Shown here piece after piece: positions 16,779-26,253 of a DNA stretch of 64,000 nt (position 1 is its first letter; the number at the start of each line of letters is the position of its first letter). Under the pieces are notes generated by a model. The model worked only from the letters and a program-made list of their open reading frames with translations, made no database searches and was not told the origin of the DNA. Made by a program: the position numbers and the translations under genes. Source of the stretch: Clostridium sp. (GTDB lineage Bacteria > Bacillota > Clostridia > Lachnospirales > Lachnospiraceae); contig JAETQD010000003.1 in NCBI GenBank assembly GCA_021770825.1, positions 173,037 through 237,036 of the forward strand, given 5' to 3'.

Positions 16779-17234
16779 ATGATACGGTATGCTGCAAAAG
16801 AAGATGTACCGCAGGTGCTTTCCATGATGGAATTGGTGAAAGAAGATTTTGCCGGGTATATAGAAAAAGAATTTCTGGAAGCGCTTTACGGAGCCATAGA
16901 CCGGAAAGAGGCCCTTTTAGAAGAAGAACATGGGAGACTGGCAGGTATGATTTCTTTTTCTTATCAGGAAAAGGAGATTACCTTTTTGGCAGTCATGCCG
17001 GAATTCCGGAGAAGGGGAGTGGGGAAACGGCTGATTGAGCAGGTAACAGAATGTTTTGAAGATGGGGAGACACTTCAGGTTATTACGTTCCGCGAAGGGG
17101 ATCCCAAAGGAATTGCGGCCCGTCGTTGCTACCATTCCTGCGGATTTTCGGATGCCGAAGAACTGGAAGTCTTTGATTATCCATGCCAGCGGATGGTTTT
17201 GAGTGTAAAGAAAGGGACAGGAATATGTGGTTAG
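16779..17234 (+). CDS. GNAT-family N-acetyltransferase
   Basis: A 151-residue GNAT enzyme with the acetyl-CoA loop in FLAVMPEFRRRGVGKRLIEQ and the C-terminal RRCYHSCGFSDAEEL motif. The substrate is unknown. The gene starts six bases after the Cdd1-like gene (AAAGGAGTGAGGG upstream), and its end overlaps the start of the beta-galactosidase gene by ten bases, indicating one operon. Confidence 0.85.
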   Translation: MIRYAAKEDVPQVLSMMELVKEDFAGYIEKEFLEALYGAIDRKEALLEEEHGRLAGMISFSYQEKEITFLAVMPEFRRRGVGKRLIEQVTECFEDGETLQVITFREGDPKGIAARRCYHSCGFSDAEELEVFDYPCQRMVLSVKKGTGICG

Positions 17235-19177
17235 GTGTGGACTATTATCCGGAACAGTGGGATTCTTCCCTGTTGGAAAAGGATTTGGATACGATTTTAG
17301 AACTGGGATGCAATGTAATCCGGATAGGAGAATTTTCCTGGCATTTGATGGAAAAGAAGGAGGGACAGTACGACTTTTCTTTCTTTGACCATGTGATTGC
17401 AAAGGCGAAGGAGAGGGGCCTGAAGGTGATCATGGGAACTCCCACAGCGGCAATTCCAGCCTGGCTTGCAAAAAAGGAGCCGTCCATATTGTCTGAGTTT
17501 GAGGACGGGACAAAACGTACTTTCGGCGGCCGTCATGTGTACTGCTTCCAATCGCCAGTGATGTATGCGCATTCGGAAAAGATCATCCGCGCGCTGGTGG
17601 AGCATTATAAGAATGAGGATGCCATTGCGGCATGGCAGATCGACAATGAACTGGGGCATGAGGGAAGTGATGTCTGCTACTGCGCGCAGTGCCGGAACGC
17701 TTTCCAGAAGTACCTGTCTGGGGTATTTGCAGGGGATATTCATAAGCTGAATGATACCTACGGAACCACATTCTGGTCTCAGGAATATAACAGCTTCGAT
17801 GAGATTCCTGCCCCTGCGGCGACCATCACCACGCATAACCCCGCGCTCCGCCTGGACTGGGAGCGGTTCAGAAGCAAAAGCATCGTGGATTTTGCCAATT
17901 TCCAGATCCGTCTGATTAAGGAGATTGCACCGGATGCGGTGGTCATTCATGATTTCCCGGGCGGAGGTCTTTCAAAGCATGTGGATTATTCCGATGTGGC
18001 AAAGAAGCTGGATGCTGCAGCCTACAATAACTATCCGGTCTGGGGCGGCCAGAGGGAACCGATTGCACCCAGTGAGATCGCTTTTGGACTGGATTATATG
18101 CGCGGCCTGAAGCGGAAGAATTTCTGGATTACCGAGGCCATCATGGGAGCACAGGGCCATGATGTGACCGGATATTCTCCGAGGCCGGGCCAGGCGAAGC
18201 TGTGGTCTTACCAGGGATTTGCCCATGGGTGCGATTCCATGCTGTACTTCCGATACCGGGGAGCCGTAAAGGGAGCAGAGCAGTTCTGCTATGGCATACT
18301 GGATGCAGACAATGTGAAGCGGCGCAAATTCTATGAGGTACAGAGCTTTTTTAGGGGTATTATCCGGTATAAGGATATACTGGAAAAGCCGGTGAAGAGT
18401 GAGGCGGCAATCGTATATGACTATGATTCTCTGGCGGCATTCCGGATTCAGAAGCAGAGTGTCCTTTTGGATTGCCCGGCTGAAATGCAGAAGTTTCATA
18501 AGGTTTTTTATGACAAAAATGTTTCGGTGGATGTGATCCCGGCAGATGCAGATATTTCCGGATACAAAGTGGTGATTCTGCCGCAGATGATTGTTGGAAA
18601 GGAAGCCTTTGCCAGAAAGGTCCAGGCTTTTACAAGGGCCGGAGGAACGCTTGTCATGACCTACCGGAGTGCGGTAAAGGATGTCCATAACAACCTTACC
18701 TTCGGAGAAGCCATTCCGGTGGGATACAGTGACTTTGCCGGAGTGACAGTGGTAGAGACGGAAAGTCTTCAGGAGGGACAGGAGTTTCCGGTAATTGGAG
18801 TTGCAGCCATGGGCGGAGCCGATGGAAAGGGCGGAATTTTCCGCGATATGCTGGAAGTGACGGATGCAGAGGTGCTGTATCATTACGGAGACAGGTTCTA
18901 TGACGGATATGCGGCGGTGACCCGTAAAAAGCAGGGCCATGGCCAGGTGTATTATCTGGGCTGCGGACTGGAAGAGACAGTGTTAAAGCATCTGATGGAC
19001 ACCATTATGGCAGAAAGCGGAATCGTGACAGAGGAAAGCGAAGACGGTGTTGAGATCGTTTACCGCCAGGGTGAGAACAGCCGAATCCGCATGGTAATGA
19101 ACCATAACGGCCATGAGGCCAGGGATGGGGATACGGTGTTAGCTCCCTACGAGTGCCGGATTGCGGTTTTAGAATAA
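17225..19177 (+). CDS. beta-galactosidase, glycoside hydrolase family 42
   Basis: A 650-residue GH42 enzyme that hydrolyses terminal beta-galactosides. The (alpha/beta)8 domain begins LGVDYYPEQW. Catalytic acid Glu142 is in QIDNELGHE and nucleophile Glu304 in FWITEAIMG. Zinc-cluster cysteines 107, 151, 153 and 156 are present. A trimerisation domain (about 390-590) and a short beta-sandwich follow. I chose ATG 17225 because WLGVDYYPE is the family start. No signal peptide, so it is cytoplasmic and acts on imported oligosaccharides. It is translationally coupled to the GNAT gene; no transporter is adjacent. Confidence 0.92.
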   Translation: MWLGVDYYPEQWDSSLLEKDLDTILELGCNVIRIGEFSWHLMEKKEGQYDFSFFDHVIAKAKERGLKVIMGTPTAAIPAWLAKKEPSILSEFEDGTKRTFGGRHVYCFQSPVMYAHSEKIIRALVEHYKNEDAIAAWQIDNELGHEGSDVCYCAQCRNAFQKYLSGVFAGDIHKLNDTYGTTFWSQEYNSFDEIPAPAATITTHNPALRLDWERFRSKSIVDFANFQIRLIKEIAPDAVVIHDFPGGGLSKHVDYSDVAKKLDAAAYNNYPVWGGQREPIAPSEIAFGLDYMRGLKRKNFWITEAIMGAQGHDVTGYSPRPGQAKLWSYQGFAHGCDSMLYFRYRGAVKGAEQFCYGILDADNVKRRKFYEVQSFFRGIIRYKDILEKPVKSEAAIVYDYDSLAAFRIQKQSVLLDCPAEMQKFHKVFYDKNVSVDVIPADADISGYKVVILPQMIVGKEAFARKVQAFTRAGGTLVMTYRSAVKDVHNNLTFGEAIPVGYSDFAGVTVVETESLQEGQEFPVIGVAAMGGADGKGGIFRDMLEVTDAEVLYHYGDRFYDGYAAVTRKKQGHGQVYYLGCGLEETVLKHLMDTIMAESGIVTEESEDGVEIVYRQGENSRIRMVMNHNGHEARDGDTVLAPYECRIAVLE

Positions 19178-19492
19178 TTAAGAGAAATAGGAAAGCCTGT
19201 CATGGGGATTTTGAACCGTGATGGGTTTTCCGCTTCTTAGGGGTTTCGGTGGGTGAGAGAAGAAATTGGTGTTGACAATGGCGGAAAAGAGAATTATACT
19301 TTAAACACTTCCCCGAAGATCTATTCGGGATGGATTTTCTATTTAATCTGAGATTCTTATGATTCTTTAAAGCTCCCTGTTGATAGGAAGATACGGAGGT
19401 GAGGCGAATGATCTGATATTTCGGTTTTATACTGGACACACTTGCGTGCAGAAGAAAAGAATACGTATAATTAAAATGAAAGGATTGCTTAA
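19178..19492 (+). promoter_or_regulatory. gene-free gap with a strong orphan promoter
   Basis: TTGACA (19272-19277) and TATACT (19295-19300) with a 17-base spacer make a near-ideal promoter. About 100 bases downstream, GGAGGTGAGG precedes ATG-ATC-TGA (a two-codon start-stop frame at about 19409). The only coding matter after it is the broken Rpn-type gene. A weak hairpin resembling a terminator for the GH42 gene lies near 19190-19240. Confidence 0.5.
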
Positions 19493-19974
19493 GTGGGTGA
19501 AATTGCGTATCAGAACAAAGATGTTGCCTCTAAAGTAACAGGGGAAGCATTGGTCGGGAAGAGTCTGGCTCCCTTCGGGCTTGCCCATCTGAAAATCGTG
19601 GGCATTCTGCCGACAAATCTTCCGGCAGTGAGCTGGCTGTAAAGGCTGTGGAGCTTGCCAAAAGAATCCCGGACCATACCAGTGCATTGCGGGTACTCGC
19701 GGGAATTCTGACGTTTTCCGACAAAATTATTGATCAGGAATATAGTAAAAGGATAAAGGAGGCAATGGCTATGACGAAAGTAGAACAACTGATTTATGAG
19801 GATGGCCTGGCGGATGGAAAAACTGCCGGGAGAGCAGAAGGGAGGGCAGAAGGAGAACGGCGGCTTGGGAGTCTGACCCTGTCCCTGCTTTCGGAGAAAC
19901 GGTACCAGGACCTGGAGAGGGTGTCAAAAGATGCCGGGTACCGGGAGAAGCTATACCAAAAATACGGAATTTAA
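19493..19974 (+). pseudogene. Rpn-type recombination-promoting nuclease / PD-(D/E)XK transposase remnant
   Basis: The N-terminal piece (GEIAYQNKDVASKVTGEALV ... IVGILPTNLPAV) and the C-terminal piece (VELAKRIPDHTSALRVLAG ... LYQKYGI) are from the family of PD-(D/E)XK transposase-like proteins that is abundant in Lachnospiraceae. They are in different frames and the central nuclease core of roughly 150-200 residues is missing. The C-terminal part keeps the charged GRAEGRAEGE repeat. An internal deletion has inactivated the gene. Confidence 0.7.
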
Positions 19975-20066
19975 GGGAGGATTTGATGGTTTCCGGCTCT
20001 TCTCCAGAAACCTCTGCAGCCGGATGAGAGAACCAGCAGTCCGGCGCAGCCCCATGCCGGTGATTT

Positions 20067-20960
20067 TTATTCTCTTTTCATGCTCAAAAGGCATTTTATG
20101 TACTCCAAAAACCTGCCCGCAGCCGGAGAAAACGGCTGTTTCCGTTTCCATGCCAGCACAGAAGTGGCGGAAAGCTCCGGTTCAAGCGGTACAAGACAGA
20201 TGTCCGTGGAGTCCAAAAAAGGAAGCGCCCCTTCGACAATGAGAGCATAGCCCAGCCCGGCATGGACCATCAGGGCAGCATTTGTGCTCAGATTGCTTAT
20301 CCCTGCCAAATGAAGGGTATTATAATAGCTGCCAAACCAGTTTGCCACTTCGTCATGAACCTTCTGGCGGCTGGGCATGATGACAGGGATTTGGGCCAGG
20401 TCCCCGGCGGTCACATGGTCCCGTCCGGCTAAGGGCGCTCCGGATGGCATCAGGGCGGCCCACCGTTCCTTGACAGGCATCCGCACATACTCATAGGACT
20501 CTATATCCACGGGCTCCAATAAAAGCCCCATATCGGTCAGTCCCTGGTCCATGCGTCGTTTGATCTGGTCGGCAGTGGCTGTGTAAACGTCGAAGACCAC
20601 CCGGGGATACTTCTGGGAAAAGCCAAAAATCCACTGGGTTAAAAACTTCACGGAGGCCAGTTCCCCGCATCCAATGGATAAAGTCCCCTCAATCTGCTCT
20701 TCCTGGGAGGAAAGCTCTCCCTCGGCCTTATCCATCAGCTCCAGAATTTCCTCCGCCCGCCTTCGCAGCAGCAGACCTTCATTGGTCAGGGTAAGGGGCC
20801 TGCTGCCCTTCACAAACAGGCTGACTCCCAGATCCTCCTCCAGCAGAGCCATCTGACGGCTTAAGGTCGGCTGGGTGATATGAAGAACTCTGGCTGCATT
20901 GGTAATATTCTGTTCTCTTGCCACATGCAAAAAATAATATAGAAGTCTTGTCTCAATCAT
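20067..20960 (-). CDS. LysR-family transcriptional regulator
   Basis: A 297-residue LysR regulator. The N-terminal helix-turn-helix is visible in ETRLLYYFLHVAREQNITNA and VLHITQPTLSRQMALLEEDL, and the effector domain (about 90-295) starts GTLSIGCGELASVKFL. It faces away from the HPt/kinase operon, with about 220 bases between the starts; it may act on that side or on distant genes. A minus-strand TTGCCG/TATAAT pair with an 18-base spacer lies upstream. The inducer is unknown. Confidence 0.9.
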   Translation of the reverse strand: MIETRLLYYFLHVAREQNITNAARVLHITQPTLSRQMALLEEDLGVSLFVKGSRPLTLTNEGLLLRRRAEEILELMDKAEGELSSQEEQIEGTLSIGCGELASVKFLTQWIFGFSQKYPRVVFDVYTATADQIKRRMDQGLTDMGLLLEPVDIESYEYVRMPVKERWAALMPSGAPLAGRDHVTAGDLAQIPVIMPSRQKVHDEVANWFGSYYNTLHLAGISNLSTNAALMVHAGLGYALIVEGALPFLDSTDICLVPLEPELSATSVLAWKRKQPFSPAAGRFLEYIKCLLSMKRE

Positions 20961-21066
20961 ATTTTCCGCAGTCCCCTTTCTTGTGGTAGTTTAGATCTTT
21001 ATTATAATATATAAAAGGGGCTCACGGCAAGACAGTTTCCAACAGCCGGAAGCCAGTACAATTTAA

Positions 21067-21095
21067 TTGAAGTATGGAGGAATTTATTGTATAAT
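21067..21095 (+). promoter_or_regulatory. promoter of the HPt-hybrid kinase operon
   Basis: TTGAAG (21067-21072) and TATAAT (21090-21095) are separated by 17 bases and lie about 90 bases before the HPt start codon. Confidence 0.65.
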
Positions 21096-21182
21096 GAAAG
21101 GCAGGAAACTTTTTGGAAAAAGCTTTCGATTCTGTGTTTCAGAATAGGAAAATGATTGTCAAAGAAAGAGAGAAAGAGGTAT

Positions 21183-21536
21183 ATGGAGTTATTTTTTGAG
21201 TTGAAAAAGCTGGGAGTGAATATTGAGGAAGGGATGGAGCGTCTCTGCGGAAACGAGGCTCTTTACAGAAAACTGTTGGGGACATTTGTAAAATCCATCG
21301 ATAAGTACCCGGTTTCCATTGAAGAAGGGGAGGCCGATTATAAAGAGGCCACAGATAATGCTCACGCCATCAAGGGAATGGCCGGAAATCTGTCGCTGAC
21401 TCCTATTTTTGAGGCGTACAGCCGGATTGTGGATTTGCTGAGGGCAGGGGATCCCGGAACTGCAAAGGCCGTTCTGGAGGATATTTTACCGGTCCAGGAG
21501 AAAATTCTTAGCTGTATCGAGAAAAATATGCAATAG
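21183..21536 (+). CDS. histidine phosphotransfer (HPt) protein
   Basis: A 117-residue four-helix HPt protein carrying phosphate between receivers of a phosphorelay. The site is His61 in DNAHAIKGMAGNLS (HxxKG motif). I use ATG 21183 (AAAGAGGT just upstream); the TTG at 21156 would add nine residues. It lies 23 bases before a hybrid kinase with two receivers and lacking its own HPt, so it is the likely next relay step. The final output response regulator is not in the window. Confidence 0.88.
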   Translation: MELFFELKKLGVNIEEGMERLCGNEALYRKLLGTFVKSIDKYPVSIEEGEADYKEATDNAHAIKGMAGNLSLTPIFEAYSRIVDLLRAGDPGTAKAVLEDILPVQEKILSCIEKNMQ

Positions 21537-21559
21537 GATTCGGAGGGCTTTTAAGGGGG

Positions 21560-24124
21560 ATGGAAGAGCAGAAAAACATGGATAAAAGGGCAGTGAAATT
21601 TATCAAAGGCAGTTTTTTCTGCGCCATTGCCGTCTGTGTGGCAGTGCTTGTGTGGATGACGGTGTTCATGGCAGGAAAGACCAGGGAATCCATTGTGGAG
21701 GTCAGTGACATTTATATGTCGGAAATGAATGAGCAGATACAGCAGAAATTCTGGTCCATCATCACCCTCCGCCTGGAGCAGGTTGAGGGAATCATACGCC
21801 AGACACCTCCGGAAACGGCGGCCGGAGAGGAAGCCGTACAGAAGGCACTGGAAAACGGGGCAAGGATCAGGAATTTCGCCTATCTTGGATATTGTATGGA
21901 AGACGGTACCATTGAGAGAATCTACGGAGACCCTGTGACCTGTTCGGACGTTGAAGATATGAAGAATTTCCTAAAAACAGACGGAAATGTGATAGCCCAG
22001 GGACTGACAGAAGACAAAGAAAAAGTCCTTCTTCTTGGGAAACAGGCAGCCTATCCGGTCGGTGGCGGGAAAACGAGTGTGGCCCTTGTGGCAGGGGTTC
22101 CAATGGAGTACTTAAACGAGGCCCTGTTTTTATATGACGAGGATGGCCTTTTATATTCCCATATCATCGACAGAAACGGGGACTTTGTGATTCGGAATGC
22201 CGATGCGTTCCGGGAGAATTATTTTGAACGGATTCGTGAAAAATTTGAAACCTTTGACGGGAAGGACAGCCAGGAGTACATAAGAGAGGTCCGTGAGGCC
22301 ATGGACACGGGAAGGGCTTATTCCGCCCAGATATCTGTGGATGGACAGCAGCGCCAGATTTACTGTTCCCCACTTTCCAGACATGCCACCTGGTATTTGA
22401 TCTCCGTCATGCCAAGCGGAGCCATCCGGGAAGCCATTGTGAAACTGGATTCTGTGCGTATTTTCATCATGGTCGGTTCCGGCGCGGTCATTATTCTGAC
22501 CATGTCCGTGATCTTTTACCTGTATTACAGGCTGTCAAGACGCCAGATGCTGGAACTGTCCAAGGCCCGTGAGGAGGCTGTCAGTGCCAACAGGGCAAAA
22601 AGTGAATTCTTATCCAGCATGAGCCATGATATCCGCACTCCCATGAATGCCATCATCGGAATGACGGAAATTGCCCGGAAAAATATTTTGGATCCTGCCC
22701 GGGCGGAGGAATGCTTAAGAAAGGTGCAGCTTTCCAGCAAGCATCTCCTTGGTCTTATTAATGATGTGCTGGACATGTCGAAAATTGAAAGCGGCAAGAT
22801 GAGTCTCAACATAGCTCCGGCCTCCCTGAGGGATACCATGGACGATATTGTAAACATCATCCGTCCCCAGGTAAAGGACAGAAAGCAGTACTTTGATATT
22901 TTCATTCAGAAAATTCAGGCCGAGCAGGTATGCTGTGACAGCATCCGATTAAACCAGGTGCTGTTGAATCTTCTGTCCAATGCGGTGAAATTTACGCCGG
23001 AGGGAGGGCGGATTGACGTCTATGTATATCAGGAGCCGTCTCCCAGGGGGAAGGACTTTGTCCGGACCCACTTTAAGGTGGTGGATACGGGAATCGGCAT
23101 GTCGCCACAGTTCCAGGAAAAGGTCTTCCACACCTTTGCAAGAGAGGAATCCGAGGCGGTACGCCACATTACCGGAACCGGACTGGGAATGTCCATCACA
23201 AAGAGCATTGTGGATATGATGAAGGGCTCCATTGAGTTTTCCAGTGAGCAGGGAAAGGGAACTTCCTTCCATGTGATTCTGGATTTTGAGCGGGCCAGCG
23301 TGGACGAAAGTCGTATGAAGCTTCCTCCGTGGAATGTGCTGGTGGTGGACGATAACGAACAGCTCTGCTTAAGTGCAGTCTCCAGCCTGGAAGAGTTGGG
23401 TGTCCACGGGGAATGGTCCAGAGATGGAATGGAGGCTGTGGAAATGATTTCCAGACACCATGAGCGGAAGGAAGATTACCATTTTGTGCTCATGGACTGG
23501 AAAATGCCGAACATGGATGGCATCGAGACCATCCGGCAGATCAGGGAGCGCGTTGGAATAGAGATTCCGGTATTTCTGATTTCTGCTTATGACTGGAACG
23601 ATGTGGAGAGTGAAACCGATAAAAATCTGATCGAGGGCTTCATTTCAAAGCCGCTCTTCAAATCTACCCTCTATGAGAAGCTTCACCAGTACGAGGGGCT
23701 CCATCAGACGGAGAAAGAGGAGAAGGAAAAACGGGTGGAGATGCTTGTCGGAAAGCGTGTGCTTCTGGCAGAAGATATGGATATTAACTGGGAGGTGGCA
23801 AATGAGATTCTTTCTGCATTTGGCCTGATCCTGGAACGGGCGGTCAATGGAATGGACTGTCTGGAGAAATTTGAGAATTCGGCCATTGGTTATTATGATG
23901 CCGTGCTGATGGATATCCGAATGCCGGTGATGGATGGCTATGATGCGACAATGGCCATCCGGGCCTTAGACCGCCCGGATAGAGACCTTCCGATCATCGC
24001 CATGACAGCCGATGCCTTTTCCGATGATGCCAAACACTGTCTGGAATGCGGAATGAATGCCCATATTCCAAAACCGTTGGACGTGAAGGAATGTATGCGC
24101 GTGCTGGAAGCATATCTGGCTTAA
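21560..24124 (+). CDS. hybrid sensor histidine kinase with two receiver domains
   Basis: An 854-residue membrane kinase. Helix 1 (about 14-36) and helix 2 (about 298-320) flank a Cache-like extracytoplasmic sensor. The HisKA box SSMSHDIRTPMNAIIG carries His356, and the HATPase has NAVKFTPEGG, DTGIGM and GTGLGMSI. Receiver 1 has VLMDWKMPNMDG with SAYDW, and receiver 2 VLMDIRMPVMDG with MTADAF. It is clearly paralogous to the kinase at 11674 but lacks that protein's PAS-like insert. It is co-transcribed with the upstream HPt gene. The stimulus is unknown. Confidence 0.92.
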   Translation: MEEQKNMDKRAVKFIKGSFFCAIAVCVAVLVWMTVFMAGKTRESIVEVSDIYMSEMNEQIQQKFWSIITLRLEQVEGIIRQTPPETAAGEEAVQKALENGARIRNFAYLGYCMEDGTIERIYGDPVTCSDVEDMKNFLKTDGNVIAQGLTEDKEKVLLLGKQAAYPVGGGKTSVALVAGVPMEYLNEALFLYDEDGLLYSHIIDRNGDFVIRNADAFRENYFERIREKFETFDGKDSQEYIREVREAMDTGRAYSAQISVDGQQRQIYCSPLSRHATWYLISVMPSGAIREAIVKLDSVRIFIMVGSGAVIILTMSVIFYLYYRLSRRQMLELSKAREEAVSANRAKSEFLSSMSHDIRTPMNAIIGMTEIARKNILDPARAEECLRKVQLSSKHLLGLINDVLDMSKIESGKMSLNIAPASLRDTMDDIVNIIRPQVKDRKQYFDIFIQKIQAEQVCCDSIRLNQVLLNLLSNAVKFTPEGGRIDVYVYQEPSPRGKDFVRTHFKVVDTGIGMSPQFQEKVFHTFAREESEAVRHITGTGLGMSITKSIVDMMKGSIEFSSEQGKGTSFHVILDFERASVDESRMKLPPWNVLVVDDNEQLCLSAVSSLEELGVHGEWSRDGMEAVEMISRHHERKEDYHFVLMDWKMPNMDGIETIRQIRERVGIEIPVFLISAYDWNDVESETDKNLIEGFISKPLFKSTLYEKLHQYEGLHQTEKEEKEKRVEMLVGKRVLLAEDMDINWEVANEILSAFGLILERAVNGMDCLEKFENSAIGYYDAVLMDIRMPVMDGYDATMAIRALDRPDRDLPIIAMTADAFSDDAKHCLECGMNAHIPKPLDVKECMRVLEAYLA

Positions 24125-24251
24125 GAAGTGCGCCGGGTCCTGGTGTGAAAACCAGAGTTCCGGCGCCTTGTATTTTAGGAATGGTTCGCAGACGATGGCA
24201 TTTGCGGAATGTGAAAAGGAACATGGATGGGAATACGGAGGAGTTCTTTTG

Positions 24252-26108
24252 ATGGAAAAACTGGAATTACTGAAAGAATATTTCGGCTATGACAGCTTCC
24301 GGGAGGGCCAGGAGCTGTTAATTGACAGTATTTTAAGTGGAAGAGACACCTTGGGAATCATGCCTACGGGGGCCGGAAAATCTCTTTGCTATCAGATTCC
24401 TGCCCTGATGGGAAGGGGAATTACGCTTGTGATTTCTCCCCTGATCTCCCTGATGAAGGACCAGGTGGGGGCTTTAAACCAGGCGGGAATCCACGCTGCA
24501 TATTTAAACAGCTCCCTGACTGCAGGCCAGTACCGCAAGGCCCTTGAATATGCAAAGGCAGGGCGGTATCCGATTATTTATGTGGCACCGGAGCGGCTGG
24601 TGACACCGGAATTTCTGGATTTTGCACTCTGCGCTGACATTTCCCTTGTGGCTGTCGATGAGGCCCATTGCGTATCCCAGTGGGGCCAGGATTTCAGGCC
24701 AAGCTATCTGAAAATCGTAGATTTTGTAAAGCGGCTGCCGAAACGTCCGGTGCTTGCCGCTTTTACAGCCACGGCAACCAGAGAGGTCCGGGATGATATT
24801 ATTGATATTTTATGTCTTCAGGAGCCGACAGTTTTGACCACGGGGTTTGACCGCCCCAATCTGTATTTCGGGGTCCTTTCTCCAAAGGATAAGTACGGAG
24901 CTTTAAAAAACTTTGTGGAATGCCGGCCGGGGCAGTGCGGGATTGTGTACTGCCTGACAAGGAAGCTGGTAGAGGAGGTCTGCGGGCGGCTCATGAAGGA
25001 CGGATTTTCCGTGACCAGATACCATGCGGGGCTGTCGGATGCGGAGAGGAAAAACAACCAGGAGGATTTTATCTACGACAGGGCGCAGATTATGGTGGCA
25101 ACCAATGCCTTCGGGATGGGAATCGACAAAAGTAATGTACGTTACGTGGTTCATTATAATATGCCGAAAAACATGGAGAGCTATTATCAGGAAGCAGGGC
25201 GTGCCGGGCGTGACGGAGAGCCCGCGGAATGTATTCTGCTTTACGGAGGCCAGGATGTGGTGACCAATCAATTGTTCATTGACAACAACCGGGACAACGA
25301 TGAGCTGGACGAGGTGACACGGGCCATAGTGGTGGAAAGAGATAGGGAACGATTAAAGAGAATGACCTTTTACTGTTTCACCAATGAGTGCCTGAGAGAT
25401 TATATTCTGCGGTATTTTGGGGAGTACGGCTCCAATTACTGCGGAAACTGCCAAAACTGTCTGACGCAGTTTGAGACAGTGGAGATCACAAAAGAAGCGA
25501 AAGCAATCCTGGGATGTGTTAAGGACTGCAGGCAGCGGTATGGAATTACAGTAATTTTAGATACGGTCCATGGGGCTGACACAGCGAAAATCCGGCAGTA
25601 CCGGATGGCGGAGAATGCATATTATGCATCGCTTGCGAAGGTTCCGGCCTACCGCCTGCGCCAGATCTTTAATTTCCTTCTTTTGAACGAGTATCTGCGG
25701 ACCACCAATGACGAATATATGTTGGTGAAGCTGACAGAAAAGTCTTCATCTGTCCTTGACGGTGAGGAATCACTTACAATGAAGATGGCGAAGGAGCAGG
25801 AGCGGCTTCCGAAGGAAAAGAAGAAAAAGAACGGAAAAACTGCTGCTGCGGCAAATATGGGAGAGGCAGAGCAGACGATGTTTGAAAAGCTTCGTGCGCT
25901 GCGGGCGGAAATTGCGAAGGAGGAGAAGATTCCGCCGTATATTGTATTTTCTGATAAAACTCTGGTACATATGTGCCTGGTGAAGCCGAAAACAAAAGAA
26001 GAAATGCTGTCGGTTTCCGGCGTGGGAGAGTTCAAATATAAAAAGTACGGGGAACGGTTCCTTAAGTGTGTGGAAGCACATGGTGATTTGTTCCGGGAAC
26101 CGGATTAG
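24252..26108 (+). CDS. recQ: ATP-dependent DNA helicase RecQ
   Basis: A 618-residue 3'-5' DNA helicase for recombination and replication-fork repair. Walker A is in MPTGAGKSLCYQIPAL (about 38-53), the DEAH box is VAVDEAHCVSQWG, and motif VI is QEAGRAGRDGEP. The RecQ zinc site lies in the CFTNECLRDYIL and NYCGNCQNC region, then come a winged helix and a C-terminal HRDC domain ending in GVGEFKYKKYGERFL. ATG 24252 is chosen because GGAGGAG (24237-24243) precedes it and the protein then begins at the normal position. The N-terminal part of any longer frame has no family match. Confidence 0.95.
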   Translation: MEKLELLKEYFGYDSFREGQELLIDSILSGRDTLGIMPTGAGKSLCYQIPALMGRGITLVISPLISLMKDQVGALNQAGIHAAYLNSSLTAGQYRKALEYAKAGRYPIIYVAPERLVTPEFLDFALCADISLVAVDEAHCVSQWGQDFRPSYLKIVDFVKRLPKRPVLAAFTATATREVRDDIIDILCLQEPTVLTTGFDRPNLYFGVLSPKDKYGALKNFVECRPGQCGIVYCLTRKLVEEVCGRLMKDGFSVTRYHAGLSDAERKNNQEDFIYDRAQIMVATNAFGMGIDKSNVRYVVHYNMPKNMESYYQEAGRAGRDGEPAECILLYGGQDVVTNQLFIDNNRDNDELDEVTRAIVVERDRERLKRMTFYCFTNECLRDYILRYFGEYGSNYCGNCQNCLTQFETVEITKEAKAILGCVKDCRQRYGITVILDTVHGADTAKIRQYRMAENAYYASLAKVPAYRLRQIFNFLLLNEYLRTTNDEYMLVKLTEKSSSVLDGEESLTMKMAKEQERLPKEKKKKNGKTAAAANMGEAEQTMFEKLRALRAEIAKEEKIPPYIVFSDKTLVHMCLVKPKTKEEMLSVSGVGEFKYKKYGERFLKCVEAHGDLFREPD

Positions 26109-26111
26109 ATC

Positions 26112-26153
26112 AAAAAAGGCAGACAGGCTGGTTTCAGCTTGCCTGCCTTTTTT
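26112..26153 (+). terminator. intrinsic terminator after recQ
   Basis: AAAAAAGGCAG (26112-26122) pairs with CTGCCTTTTTT (26143-26153), and the stem extends inwards by further pairs. It lies three bases beyond the recQ stop codon and isolates it from the gltS operon. Confidence 0.85.
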
Positions 26154-26182
26154 GAATTAAATAAAAATATTTTATTTTATAG

Positions 26183-26234
26183 TTGAAAAATAAGAATATT
26201 TATGTTATCATACAAACATGATAAAAATATTCTT
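26183..26234 (+). promoter_or_regulatory. gltS promoter overlapped by a long inverted repeat
   Basis: TTGAAA (26183-26188) and TATCAT (26206-26211) have a 17-base spacer. AAGAATATTT...TTATCAT (26192-26211) and ATGATAAAAATATTCTT (26218-26234) form a 17-bp inverted repeat with a three-base bulge, covering spacer, -10 box and start point: a strong repressor-site geometry. The words TTGAAAAATAAGAATATTT here resemble TGAAAATAATGGATATTTTT (28907-28926) at the start of the RpiR gene. Confidence 0.65.
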
Positions 26235-26253
26235 TTACATCGTGAGGACATCA

